From Chersky-840 sp963810195 (GTDB lineage: Bacteria > Actinomycetota > Acidimicrobiia > Acidimicrobiales > UBA8190): a DNA stretch of 64,000 nt. Below, piece by piece: positions 1 through 8,340 of the stretch (its first letter is position 1; each line of letters begins with the position of its first letter). Both the position numbers and the translations under genes were made by a program. The stretch spans positions 744,001 to 808,000 of the forward strand of contig CAWEMO010000002.1 of the NCBI GenBank assembly GCA_963810195.1, in the 5' to 3' direction. The notes beneath the pieces are model-generated. The model had not been told where the DNA came from. It saw only the letters and a list, made by a program, of their open reading frames with translations, and did not search any database.

Positions 1-1
1 C

Positions 2-21
2 GAGAGGGCTTCGGCCCTCTC
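2..21 (+). terminator. UUCG-capped hairpin, likely terminator of an upstream gene
   Basis: A perfect 8-bp stem (2-9 with 14-21) closes a TTCG tetraloop and is followed by CTTTC. The UUCG loop reads on the plus strand, so it probably ends a plus-strand transcript that starts left of the window. There is no long U tract, so this could also be a 3' stabilising hairpin. Confidence 0.55.
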
Positions 22-96
22 CTTTCACATCCGGAGCCCGATGCCGCGTCTCGGCCCGGGCACCCACGCCTACGCGGGCTTGCCGTGTCCTGCGTG

Positions 97-324
97 CTAC
101 GCCTTGGCGACCACCCGGCCCCCGAGAATGGCGACACGGCCGATGCCCGCGGCGACGAGGGAGAGGCCGGCGAGCACGGCGCCGAACAGATACTGCCCGG
201 GAGGCGTGTACGGGAAGGGGTGATCCCGGCGCTCGTCGACCGGTCCCCTCCTGAGGCGACGGACCACGCCGATGACGACGATGACGGCCACGGCGATCAG
301 GAAATACAGGGCCTCGGGCCTCAC
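97..324 (-). CDS. small membrane protein, 75 aa
   Basis: I do not recognise a family. The protein has two hydrophobic segments: residues about 6-22 (LYFLIAVAVIVVIGVV) and about 46-68. Between them is a charged, Arg/Asp-rich loop. It begins with GTG; a GGAG sequence lies just upstream. It sits 43 bp downstream of another small membrane protein on the same strand, so the two may be co-transcribed. The high hydrophobicity, tidy start and lack of any better reading frame support it, but no function can be assigned. Confidence 0.5.
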   Translation of the reverse strand: MRPEALYFLIAVAVIVVIGVVRRLRRGPVDERRDHPFPYTPPGQYLFGAVLAGLSLVAAGIGRVAILGGRVVAKA

Positions 325-367
325 TCACTCCATGGTCCCACGGGACCGAGGTCCCTGCCGGGTGCGC

Positions 368-715
368 CTAGGAGGTGCTTCTGAGCGGCTCTTGCCCCGT
401 CAGCTCAAGGCTCCGACTGCTTGCTCGCATGAGGCGGCCGATCACGATGGCCAGAACAACACCCAGCGCCGCCCCGGCGATGAGGCCCAGGACCAACCAT
501 GGCCCATAGCCGGGCGAGTAGGTGCAGGCATTGGACCGAGTCACGAATCCAGGGGTCACGCTTCGGGAGAAGCCAGCGGGTACGCCTTGGGAACCTCGGA
601 CGCAGTTCGTCGAACGAAAACCCGTGGACCAGCCGACGTAGACGAGCCCGCACAACGCGAAAGACGCCGCCAAGACCACGATGAGGACCGTCCGCCCTAT
701 TCGCCCGACCCACAT
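368..715 (-). CDS. two-helix membrane protein, 115 aa
   Basis: Two clear membrane segments lie at residues about 8-28 (TVLIVVLAASFALCGLVYVG) and about 75-96 (WLVLGLIAGAALGVVLAIVI). They flank an extracytoplasmic stretch holding two cysteines, one in NCVRGS and one in NACTYS, that could form a disulfide. I chose the ATG at 715 because the hydrophobic segment starts right after it; the open frame runs further upstream to 907 but that extension looks non-coding. The C-terminus is polar. No family is recognised. It lies upstream of the 75-aa membrane protein on the same strand. Confidence 0.55.
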   Translation of the reverse strand: MWVGRIGRTVLIVVLAASFALCGLVYVGWSTGFRSTNCVRGSQGVPAGFSRSVTPGFVTRSNACTYSPGYGPWLVLGLIAGAALGVVLAIVIGRLMRASSRSLELTGQEPLRSTS

Positions 716-1020
716 GCAGCCCACCACCTGATGATCCCATCGAGGGCCGACCGCTTGCACGCCCACGTCGCCGGCACGACGCACCGCCGGCACCAGCTCT
801 ACCGCCGGGCGCGGCGCTGTCGAGCGCGCCCGGACACCCACCGGGGAACCTCCGAGACGGATTTGGAATCCCACGGCGGGGTCCAAGCGCCCGATCACGT
901 TAGCCACGCTGGCCGATGACCGCTGGCGGCGGAGTTTCGCCGTTCGTATCGCCGAACCCTCCTAGTGTGGGACGGGCCGGTGGGAGCCCCGCCCCCCACG
1001 GCGGCGGGAGGGAGGTCGAC
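716..1020. other. divergent intergenic region
   Basis: About 300 bp separate the minus-strand membrane protein from the plus-strand YbjQ operon. Frames are open in several directions, but their translations are Arg/Pro/Ala-rich shadows. The region should hold promoters for both directions, yet I cannot point to a convincing -35/-10 pair. A Shine-Dalgarno sequence (GGGAGGGAGGT) lies just before 1021. Confidence 0.4.
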
Positions 1021-1422
1021 ATGGGAGAGCCGGACGACGCCTTTGACCTCGACATGGCGGCCGCCACCGTGCAATCCAACGCCACCGACGTCCGCATCAT
1101 GTTGAAGGTCCTCGCCGGCCAGCTCGCCGAGGTCCTCGGGCCCCGGGTCGTCGTCGAGCGGGCCGGGGGGCTCCTGCGCAAGTCCGGCGAGGTCAAGGCG
1201 CTCGAGGTCACGCTGGGCGACGACGTCCTGCGTGCCCAGGTCGAGGGAGCGTCGGTCCGATGCTCGGTGGCGCACTCCTCGGGAGGGATCCGCATCCGCA
1301 GCGAGTCCGTCGACCTCGACACCTGGTTGAAGAAACTTCTCGCCGCCCTGCAACAAGAGGCGGCCCACAGCGAGGGTGCCCGTCAGGCGCTCGAGAGAAT
1401 CGTCATCGGAGGACCTTCATGA
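1021..1422 (+). CDS. conserved hypothetical protein, first gene of the YbjQ-domain operon, 134 aa region
   Basis: A 133-residue soluble protein with a helical N-terminus, a central beta-rich part and an amphipathic C-terminal helix (TWLKKLLAALQQEA). No enzymatic motif is visible. A strong Shine-Dalgarno sequence (GGGAGGGAGGT) precedes the ATG at 1021; an in-frame extension to 916 is less likely. Its stop overlaps the start of the next gene in an ATGA (1419-1422), so the two are probably translationally coupled. Its place at the head of three YbjQ-like genes suggests it works with them, but that is inferred from context only. Confidence 0.75.
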   Translation: MGEPDDAFDLDMAAATVQSNATDVRIMLKVLAGQLAEVLGPRVVVERAGGLLRKSGEVKALEVTLGDDVLRAQVEGASVRCSVAHSSGGIRIRSESVDLDTWLKKLLAALQQEAAHSEGARQALERIVIGGPS

Positions 1423-2213
1423 CCCAACCCCCCGACCTCCCCAAGGAGGCGGGCCACCGGCTCGAACAGCTCGAGCACGGCCTGTTCACCTCGGACCTGT
1501 CGGTCAACGAGTTCCTCCTCATCAAAGAGGCCGGCTTCCACCCCCTGGGCTTCGTCATGGGCTCGTCCATCTACCACACGGGGATCCAGGCCCGTCGCTG
1601 GAACAAGAGCCAGGAGCTCACCAAGCTCACCGAAGCCATGTACAACGCCCGCGAGCTGGCCATGACCCGGATGGAGGAGGAGGCCGACGCCCTGGGCGCG
1701 GACGGCGTCGTGGGGGTGCGCCTCGACGTCAACTACTACGAATGGGGCCGCGACGCCGCCGAGTTCATCGCGGTGGGAACGGCGGTGAAGGCCGAGGACG
1801 GCACCTCGCACCGCAATGCGCTCGGCAAGCCCTTCACCTCGGACCTGTCGGGACAGGACTTCTGGACCATCATGCAGACCGGGTACGTCCCCCAGGGCCT
1901 CGTGATGGGCACCTGCGTCTTCCACATCGCGCATCGTGGCATTGGCCAGGCGCTCGGCACCGTGGGCCAGAACGTCGAGCTGCCGAATTTCACCCAGGCA
2001 CTCTACGAGGCGCGCGAGCTCGCCATGACGCGCATGCAGGACGAGGCCAACACGCTCGGGGCCACCGGGATCGTGGGCGTCCGGCTCGAGGAGAAGTCCC
2101 ACCAGTGGGGCTCGCACACCATCGAATTCCTCTCCCTCGGCACGGCGGTGAAGAAGGGGGTCGGCGACGTGACGCTGCCCAGACCCACCACCATCATCTC
2201 CCTCGACAACTGA
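1419..2213 (+). CDS. tandem YbjQ-like (heavy-metal-binding domain, PF01906-type) protein
   Basis: A 264-aa protein made of two similar halves, roughly residues 17-125 and 135-250. Each half opens with an FTSDLS box, has a LV/FVMG strand, and then a long helix with the pattern ARELAMTRMxxEAxxLGAxGxVGVRL. That last pattern is typical of the YbjQ/UPF0145 family, normally a single domain of about 100 residues that forms pentamers. Members are annotated as putative heavy-metal binders, but the biochemical role is poorly known. The start ATG has a good Shine-Dalgarno sequence (GGAGGA) and overlaps the previous stop. The next gene starts in a TGATG overlap. Confidence 0.8.
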   Translation: MTQPPDLPKEAGHRLEQLEHGLFTSDLSVNEFLLIKEAGFHPLGFVMGSSIYHTGIQARRWNKSQELTKLTEAMYNARELAMTRMEEEADALGADGVVGVRLDVNYYEWGRDAAEFIAVGTAVKAEDGTSHRNALGKPFTSDLSGQDFWTIMQTGYVPQGLVMGTCVFHIAHRGIGQALGTVGQNVELPNFTQALYEARELAMTRMQDEANTLGATGIVGVRLEEKSHQWGSHTIEFLSLGTAVKKGVGDVTLPRPTTIISLDN

Positions 2214-3196
2214 TGGACACCCCGGCGCGCCCCGACGGGGACGACGTCGCGCCCGGCCCGGGCGAGGCCGGCGGCTCCGGCGCCGACGGCGACCTCCCCG
2301 AGGCCGCGGGGCGGCGCCTCGGTGGCGGGTCGTTCTCCTCGGGCCTGACCGTGCCCGACTTCGCCGCCTGCCTGCAGATGGGCCTGCGGCCGGTGGGCCT
2401 GGTGCAGGGATTCTGCGTCATGCAATGGGGCTGGTACGGGGCGGGATCGCCCTACATGCGGGGGATGACGCCCTACAGCTTCGGCGGCGGCTCTGCTCCC
2501 CGTGGGGTCTACTCCGAGAACTACCGCTGCCCGCACGGGGGGTACGTGTACTCCAACGAGCACCGCATCTGGGGGCAGAACTACCAGCAGCCGTGGGTCG
2601 AGTCGGCCTGGGGCCAGGGCTTCGGCTCCGCCTACACGCGTCTGGTCGAAGAGGCCCAGGAGGTCGGTGCCCACGGGGTCATCGGCGTCGTCGACAGCAC
2701 GCGGCACCTCGCCGACATGAACGTGACCGAGTTCCACATCCTGGGCACCGCCGTGGTCGTCGAGGATGCTCCGGGGCCGCCCGGCGCCACGCCGTGGACG
2801 ACGTACCTGGCGGGCCAGCGCCTGGCCAAGCTCGTCGAGGCCGGGTACATGCCGGTGTCGGTGGTGGCGGCCCTGGCGTCGGTGCGGGTGTGGGCCTACT
2901 GCGTGACCGAGATGCTCATGGAAGGCACCCTGTCGACGTGGGGGTCGGGTTACATGCCGGTGTCGGAGGTCGAGCAGCTCTCGCGGGCTCACATCGCGGC
3001 CCGCTCGCTCGCCCGCCAGCACGTGCGCGGCCAGCTCGGCACCGACAGCCTCCAGGGCGCCCAGATCGTGGCCAACACCCAGAGCCTGAGCCAGGGCGAC
3101 GAGGTCATCGAGTGCACCCTGCGCGGCACCCGCGTCCGCCGCTTCAAGGACTTCGACCCCCTCCCCGCCGCTCGTCCCACGGTCCGGTTGTCGTGA
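2213..3196 (+). CDS. divergent tandem YbjQ-like protein with an aromatic insertion
   Basis: A 327-aa second member of the series. The first half (about 40-195) keeps the SSGLTVPDF box, the GLRPVGLVQG strand and the GAHGVIGVVD motif. It also carries an insertion of about 60 residues rich in Trp, Tyr, Gly and Asn between the strand and the helix. The second half (about 200-320) is weaker, with RLAKLVEAGYMPVSVV and an IAARSLARQHV helix, and it lacks the canonical GVVGV sequence. The first 35 residues are acidic and probably disordered. The start overlaps the previous stop (TGATG at 2211-2215) and the stop overlaps the next start (GTGA). Confidence 0.75.
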   Translation: MDTPARPDGDDVAPGPGEAGGSGADGDLPEAAGRRLGGGSFSSGLTVPDFAACLQMGLRPVGLVQGFCVMQWGWYGAGSPYMRGMTPYSFGGGSAPRGVYSENYRCPHGGYVYSNEHRIWGQNYQQPWVESAWGQGFGSAYTRLVEEAQEVGAHGVIGVVDSTRHLADMNVTEFHILGTAVVVEDAPGPPGATPWTTYLAGQRLAKLVEAGYMPVSVVAALASVRVWAYCVTEMLMEGTLSTWGSGYMPVSEVEQLSRAHIAARSLARQHVRGQLGTDSLQGAQIVANTQSLSQGDEVIECTLRGTRVRRFKDFDPLPAARPTVRLS

Positions 3197-4044
3197 GCGG
3201 CGCGCGCCGGGACGCCTCGACCCCACCGGAAGTCGACCTGCGCGCCGAGATGCGGCGGGCGGCGGCCTCGCTGGCGGCACCGGCGCACGACCAGCGCGCC
3301 CGGGCGGTGACCTCGGACCTGTCGGTCGACGAGTCGCTGCTCCTGCACAGCATCGGGTGGGAGGCCGTGGAGGTCGTGTTCGGCTCGTCGGTGGTGTCGG
3401 TCCCGCCCGGGGTGTGGAACTGGGGGTCGGGCGAGATCCAGGCGGCCTCGGAGGCGCACAACCTGGCGGTGCGGTCCGCCTCCTCCCACCTCGGTGACCA
3501 GTGCAGCGCGGCGCACGGCCACGGCGTCGTGGGCGTGCGCGTCGAGGTGGAGGTGCAGCGGCACCACGTCGACGTCGAGCTCACCGGGACCGCGGTCCGG
3601 CCCGTCCAGGGGAAGGAGCCGGGCAGCGTCTTCGTCTCGGACCTGTCGGCCCGCGACTTCACCTTGCTGCACAACGCGGGCTGGGGCCCGGTGGGGCTCG
3701 CCTTCGGGGCGAGCTTCGTCTACGCCCCCCGGCGGTCGGTGGGGACGACCATGCGCCAGTCCTCGCAGAACGTCGAGCTGACCAACTTCACCGAGGCCAT
3801 GTACTCGGCGCGCGAGGCGGGCATGGAGCACATGCAGCGCTCGGGGCTCGACATGGGCGCGCAGGGCATCGTCGCCGTCCAGGTCGCCGAGGGCCCGATG
3901 TGGTTCGCCCACCACGCCATCGGGTTCACGGCGTGGGGGACGGCGGTGCGCCTCGTGGCCGAGTCCCATCGGTACCTGCGCCCCGACGTGGTGCTGCCCC
4001 TCGACGACGCCATCGTCGGGTTCGAGGCACAGTCGCTCCGATAG
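3193..4044 (+). CDS. third tandem YbjQ-like protein
   Basis: A 283-aa protein with two YbjQ-like halves (about 37-138 and 143-255). They show VTSDLSVDES and FVSDLSARDF boxes, the GHGVVGVRVEVEV and GAQGIVAVQVAE motifs, and closing TGTAVR and WGTAVR strands. The second half resembles the second half of the first protein closely (shared SQNVELTNFTEAMYSARE-type helix), pointing to gene duplication after domain fusion. Start is the GTG at 3193, in a 4-bp GTGA overlap with the preceding gene. The 40-residue N-terminal extension is Arg/Ala-rich. Confidence 0.75.
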   Translation: MSGARRDASTPPEVDLRAEMRRAAASLAAPAHDQRARAVTSDLSVDESLLLHSIGWEAVEVVFGSSVVSVPPGVWNWGSGEIQAASEAHNLAVRSASSHLGDQCSAAHGHGVVGVRVEVEVQRHHVDVELTGTAVRPVQGKEPGSVFVSDLSARDFTLLHNAGWGPVGLAFGASFVYAPRRSVGTTMRQSSQNVELTNFTEAMYSAREAGMEHMQRSGLDMGAQGIVAVQVAEGPMWFAHHAIGFTAWGTAVRLVAESHRYLRPDVVLPLDDAIVGFEAQSLR

Positions 4045-4053
4045 GGCGACGAC

Positions 4054-4569
4054 GTGGACCGCTGTGCGGAGTGCGGCTTCGCATACGACCTCGCCAGGGC
4101 GCCCGACGCGGGCCGGGCCATCGTCGAGGGCGTGGCGCCGCTCGCCGTCGTCCTGCGCGACACCCCGGCCGACGTGCGGCTCCGCCCGCGCCCCGAGACG
4201 TGGTCGCCCCTCGAGTACGGCTGTCACGTGCGAGACGTCCTCCTCGTCCAGCGCGAGCGGGTGCTCGCCGCACGGCGGACCGACCGCCAGAGTTTCGACC
4301 CCATGGGCCGCGACGAGCGCGTCGAGCATGACGGCTACGCGCACCAGGACCCCGGGGCCGTCGCCCGCCAGCTCACCGACGCCGCGGCCCTGTTCGCCAA
4401 CGTCCTGGGCCGGCTCGGCGCCGGAGACTGGGAACGCGTCGTCACCTACAACTACCCGCAGCGCCTGGAGCGGTCACTGCGCTGGGTCGCGCTGCACACC
4501 CTGCACGAGGTGCGTCACCACGTCGCCGACGTGCGCCGCCAGATCGACGAGGGCCCCGATGGCGCGTGA
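4054..4569 (+). CDS. DinB-like four-helix protein with an N-terminal CxxC knuckle
   Basis: A 171-aa protein of the DinB/YfiT superfamily. The metal-site pattern is visible as histidines in YGCHVRDV and in LHEVRHHVADV, and ETWSPLEYGCHVRD matches the usual motif near the first His. Members are metal-binding four-helix bundles, often thiol transferases or of unknown role. The N-terminus CAECGFAYDL looks like a small zinc knuckle. Start is GTG 10 bp after the YbjQ gene. The stop overlaps the ATG of the downstream glycosylase, so it belongs to the same operon. Confidence 0.75.
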   Translation: MDRCAECGFAYDLARAPDAGRAIVEGVAPLAVVLRDTPADVRLRPRPETWSPLEYGCHVRDVLLVQRERVLAARRTDRQSFDPMGRDERVEHDGYAHQDPGAVARQLTDAAALFANVLGRLGAGDWERVVTYNYPQRLERSLRWVALHTLHEVRHHVADVRRQIDEGPDGA

Positions 4570-5245
4570 CGCCGTCGTCGCCGCCGGCCGTGGCCCGGCA
4601 CCGGGACGCCCCCGCACGATGTCGGCGGCGGCGCGCGTGCTCGGCGCCCGTGACCCGGTCGTGGCCGGGCTGGTGGAGTCCTTCGGCCTGCCCAGGCCGC
4701 GCAAGCCCGCCGAGACCCATTTCGCCGCCCTGGTGCGCGCCATCGTCTTCCAGCAGCTGGCCGGGGCCGCCGCATCCACCATCCACCGGCGCCTCACCGA
4801 GGCCCTCGGGGGGGAGGTCACCCCCGAGGCGCTCCTCGCCCTCACCCCCGAGGAGCTGCGCGCGGCGGGGATGTCGGGCAACAAGGCGGCGTCGGTGTGC
4901 GACCTCGCCGCCAAGGTCCTCGACGGCACGGTGGTCCTCGACCCGCGCGGCCTGGCGCGCGAGGCCGACGACGAGGTGGTCGAGCGCCTGACGACGGTCC
5001 GGGGTATCGGGCGCTGGACGGCGGAGATGTTCCTCATGTTCCAGCTGCGGCGCCTCGACGTCTGGCCCACCGGGGACCTCGGGGTGCGGCGCGGCTACGG
5101 GGTGGCCTGGGCGGTCCCCATGCCGAGCCCCGGCGAGCTGGAGCCGCTCGGCGACGGCTTCCGGCCCTATCGCTCGGTGGTGGCCTGGTACTGCTGGCGG
5201 GCGGCCGAGCAACCCGGTCAGGCCCCGAGCCCGGTGACCCGATGA
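4559..5245 (+). CDS. DNA-3-methyladenine glycosylase, AlkA-like HhH-GPD
   Basis: A 228-aa helix-hairpin-helix DNA glycosylase that would excise alkylated bases in base excision repair. Visible features: the QQLAGAAASTIHRRL helix near residues 60-75, the GMSGNKAASVCDLA segment, the hairpin TTVRGIGRWTAEMFLM (about 142-157), and PTGDLGVRRGY, where the Asp is the expected catalytic residue. It is short for AlkA because it lacks the N-terminal beta domain, which is common in actinobacterial forms. The start ATG at 4559 overlaps the DinB stop; the ATG at 4619 is an alternative. Pairing with a DinB-like gene hints at a damage or detoxification theme. Confidence 0.85.
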   Translation: MARDAVVAAGRGPAPGRPRTMSAAARVLGARDPVVAGLVESFGLPRPRKPAETHFAALVRAIVFQQLAGAAASTIHRRLTEALGGEVTPEALLALTPEELRAAGMSGNKAASVCDLAAKVLDGTVVLDPRGLAREADDEVVERLTTVRGIGRWTAEMFLMFQLRRLDVWPTGDLGVRRGYGVAWAVPMPSPGELEPLGDGFRPYRSVVAWYCWRAAEQPGQAPSPVTR

Positions 5246-6853
5246 CCGCGCCGGAACGCGACGACACCCGGTGGTGGCGCGCGGCGGTCCTGTACCAGGT
5301 GTACGTGCGGTCCTTCGCCGACAGCGACGGCGACGGGGTGGGGGACCTGCGGGGGCTGCTGGAGCACCTCGACCACCTCGCCTGGCTGGGCGTCGACGCC
5401 CTGTGGCTCAGCCCGGTCATGCCGTCGCCCAACGCGGATTGGGGCTACGACGTCGCCGACTACTGCGCCGTGCTCCCCGAGTACGGCACCATGGACGACC
5501 TCGACGAGGTGATCGCGGCGGCGCGCCGCCTCGGCATACGGGTGCTGCTCGACCTCGTCCCCAACCACACGAGCGACCGTCACGAGTGGTTCGTCGACTC
5601 GCGCTCGGCGCCCGACTCGCGACGAGCGCGACTGGTACGTGTGGGCCGACCCCAAGCCCGACGGCTCGGCGCCGAACAACTGGGTGGGATCGTTCGGCGG
5701 GCAGGCGTGGACCCTCGACCCGGACACCGAGCAGTACTACCTCCACAATTTCCTGCCTGAGCAGCCGGACCTCAACTGGTGGTGCGACGAGGTCCGGGAC
5801 GCCTTCGACGACATCGTGCGCTTCTGGTGGGACCGTGGCGTGGCCGGCTTCCGCATCGACGTCTGCAACATGATGGTGAAGGACGCGGCGTTGCGCGACA
5901 ACCCGCCTGCCACCGAGGACGACCCCTTCATCATGCAGGTGTTCGGGCAGCGTCCGATCTACAACGGCAACCGGCCCGAGGGCCACGACGTCCTGCGCCG
6001 GTGGCGGGCCATCGCCGACGGCTACAGCCCGCCCCGGCTGCTGCTGGGGGAGACCAATGTCGACACCCTGGAGAACCTCGCCTCGTACTACGGGTCGGGT
6101 GACGACGAGCTGCACCTCGGATTCAACTTCCCCTTCATCGAGGCCCCGTTCGAGGCGGCCGCACTGTCCGACGTCGTGGAGCGCACCCTCGCCCTGCTCC
6201 CGCCGGGCGCGTGGCCGGTGTGGACGGGCTCGAACCACGACGTGTCGCGACTCGCCACCCGGTGGTGCGGCGGGGACCCCGCCAAGGTCCGCCTGGCGCT
6301 GCTCATGCTCCTCACCCTGCGGGGCACGCCGGTGCTCTACCAAGGCGACGAGATCGGGCTGACCGACGGTGACATCGCCAAGGACCAGCTCCTCGACCCG
6401 GTGGGGCTGCGCTTCTGGCCCCACTACAAGGGCCGCGACCCCGAACGCACCCCCATGCCCTGGGACGGCGGGCCCAACGCCGGTTTCACGGCGCCGGGGG
6501 TGACGCCGTGGCTGGCGTTGGCCGACGCCCCGGTGCACGTGGCCGGGCAGCGCCACGAGCCCGGGTCGGTGCTGCACCTGGTGCGCGACGTCATCGCGCT
6601 GCGCCGAAGGTCGCCCGACCTGCTCGCCGGCGACTACCGGCGTCTGCCCTCGGGGGACGGGACGTGGGTGTACCGGCGAGGGAGCGCGACGGTGGTGGCG
6701 CTCAACCTGTCGGACCGGCACGAGGAGATCGTGCTGCCGCCGGGACCGGGCACCGTGGCGGTGGGGACGCAGCGCGACCGGGAGGGATCGGGCACCGGCG
6801 AGGTGCTCGGGCTGGGCCCCTGGGAGGGCGCAGTGCTCACCAGTCGAAGTTGA
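5242..6853 (+). pseudogene. GH13 alpha-glucosidase-like gene with one frameshift
   Basis: A glycoside hydrolase family 13 enzyme (alpha-glucosidase, oligo-1,6-glucosidase or trehalose synthase-like) of about 537 codons. The first frame runs from the ATG at 5242 (ATGA overlap with the glycosylase) through AVLYQVYVRSFADS and LVPNHTS. The frame changes near 5605-5635, and the second frame carries DWYVW-type sequence to the stop at 6853. The QPDLNWW signature, nucleophile Asp in GFRIDVCN, acid/base Glu in LLLGETN and transition-state NHD in TGSNHDVSR are all present. The intact paralogue at 37509-39119 reads straight through the same spot, so a single-base indel is likely. It may be a sequencing error or a recent mutation. 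Confidence 0.8.
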
Positions 6854-6897
6854 GCACCTCGCGGAGTGCTCACCAGTCGAGGTTGAGCACCTCGCGC
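6832..6897. repeat. 33-bp tandem duplication at a convergent gene junction
   Basis: Two adjacent 33-bp copies (6832-6864 and 6865-6897) differ at only two positions. The second copy encodes the last residues of the SDR protein on the minus strand, including its stop. The first copy is a duplicate that now supplies the last codons and stop of the GH13 gene on the plus strand. Confidence 0.85.
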
Positions 6898-7664
6898 ATG
6901 GCCTTCTCGAAAGAGGCGTCGTCCATGGTGGCCCGCGCCCCGAGCACCATCTCGGCGTCGACGCCCACCGGGACGCGCCACGCCGCGTCCGGGGACTCGA
7001 TGGCATCGGCGATGGCGGTGGCGACGACCTCGGGACCGGGTGCGGCGTCCCGGCCGAGCTCGCCCTCGACCCTCCTCATGGTGGCGTCGAGCTCGTCGTA
7101 GGGCGGCGCGTCGACGCCGTAGTCGTGGTGGGACTCCGAGATGTTGGTCTTGAAGAACCCCGGCTCGATGACGACGGTGCGGATCCCGAAGTGGGCGGCT
7201 TCGACGTGCAGCGCCTCGGACATGGCCTCGAGCGCGAACTTGGTCGCGGCGTAGAAGCCCGCCAGGGGCGCGGAGACCCGGCCCGACACCGAGGACACGT
7301 TCACGACCGTTCCGGCCCCACGGGCGCGCATCTGGGGGAGGACGGCCTGCATCATGCGCAGCGGGCCGAAGACGTTGGTCTCGAAGACGCGCCGCACCTC
7401 GGCCATCAGCACGCGCTCGATCGGTCCGCCGATCCCGACGCCGGCGTTGTTGACGAGCACGTCGAGGGCCCCGGCCTCGGCGACGGCGGCGGCCACCGAG
7501 GCGTCATCGGTGACGTCGAGGGCGAGGCGCGCCGCCACGTCGATGTCCGCCAGCGTCTCGGGCCGACGGGCCGTCGCCACCACCTCGTAGCCGCGCCTGG
7601 TGAGCTCCACGGCTGTCGCACGCCCGAAGCCGGTGGAGCATCCCGTGATGAGCGCCCGAGCCAT
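6870..7664 (-). CDS. short-chain dehydrogenase/reductase (classical SDR)
   Basis: A 264-aa NAD(P)-dependent oxidoreductase with a Rossmann fold. The glycine-rich motif TGCSTGFG is at residues 8-15, NNAG at about 92-95, and the catalytic Ser and YxxxK lie in NVSSVSG and FYAATKFALE (about 128-147). EPGFFKTNI follows the active site as in other classical SDRs. ARRPET after the second strand suggests NADP preference. The substrate is unknown. It converges with the GH13 gene, and its 3' end is part of a 33-bp duplication. Confidence 0.88.
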   Translation of the reverse strand: MARALITGCSTGFGRATAVELTRRGYEVVATARRPETLADIDVAARLALDVTDDASVAAAVAEAGALDVLVNNAGVGIGGPIERVLMAEVRRVFETNVFGPLRMMQAVLPQMRARGAGTVVNVSSVSGRVSAPLAGFYAATKFALEAMSEALHVEAAHFGIRTVVIEPGFFKTNISESHHDYGVDAPPYDELDATMRRVEGELGRDAAPGPEVVATAIADAIESPDAAWRVPVGVDAEMVLGARATMDDASFEKAMREVLNLDW

Positions 7665-7709
7665 GTGCCGCCTCCCGCCAACCCGGCGGGGGACGTCCCC
7701 GCCGAGGGC

Positions 7710-7735
7710 CCCGAGGATAGGGCCCGAGGATAGGG
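7710..7735. repeat. 13-bp tandem duplication upstream of grpB-family gene
   Basis: The 13-mer CCCGAGGATAGGG occurs twice in a row in the divergent spacer between the SDR gene and the GrpB-family gene. The end of the second copy merges into the GGGGGA Shine-Dalgarno sequence of the gene at 7739. Confidence 0.75.
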
Positions 7736-7738
7736 GGA

Positions 7739-8332
7739 ATGGGAGACAATGGTCGGGTGGAGGACGACCATCTCGACGAGGTCCTCGACGCGGTGTTGGT
7801 GGGAGGCCGCGAGCGACGCGCCGTGGAGATCGCCGAGCCCGACCCCACGTGGCCGGCCGCCTTCGAGCGGCACCGGGCCGTCCTGGCGCGCGCCCTGGGA
7901 GCCCGGGCCCGTCGGATCGACCACGTGGGGTCGACGGCGGTGCCCGGGCTGGCCGCCAAACCCATCGTGGACATCCAGGTGACCGTGGAGGACCCCGACG
8001 ACGAGCCCGCCTTCGGGCCTGCCCTCGAGGACGCGGGCTACGCGCTGCGGGTCCGCGAGCCGCGCCACCGCATGTTCCGCACCCCGGCCCGCGACGTGCA
8101 TGTACACGTGTGGGCGGCCGGGTCCGACGACGAGCGCCGGCACCTGCTCTTGCGGGACTGGCTGCGTATCGACCGGGCCGACCGCACGCGCTACGAGGAC
8201 ACCAAGCGGCGCCTGGCCCGTCGGCGCTGGCGCGACGTCAACTACTACGCCGAGGCCAAGACGCCGGTCATCACCGAGATCATGGCAAGGGCCGAGTCCT
8301 GGGCCGGCCGGGAGGGCTGGCGCCCGGACTGA
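7739..8332 (+). CDS. GrpB family protein (UPF0157, nucleotidyltransferase fold)
   Basis: A 197-aa GrpB/UPF0157 protein. The family core is clear: EPDPTWPAAFERHR, RIDHVGSTAVPGLAAKPIVDI (about residues 60-80), HVHVW and the closing FRDWLR-like LLRDWLRIDR plus YAEAKTPVI. The fold is related to nucleotidyltransferases, but the physiological role is unsettled. The name does not imply relation to GrpE. Start is the ATG at 7739 behind GGGGGA; a GTG at 7757 is possible. The gene ends just before a 17-bp repeat array. Confidence 0.85.
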   Translation: MGDNGRVEDDHLDEVLDAVLVGGRERRAVEIAEPDPTWPAAFERHRAVLARALGARARRIDHVGSTAVPGLAAKPIVDIQVTVEDPDDEPAFGPALEDAGYALRVREPRHRMFRTPARDVHVHVWAAGSDDERRHLLLRDWLRIDRADRTRYEDTKRRLARRRWRDVNYYAEAKTPVITEIMARAESWAGREGWRPD

Positions 8333-8340
8333 CTCGGCGC

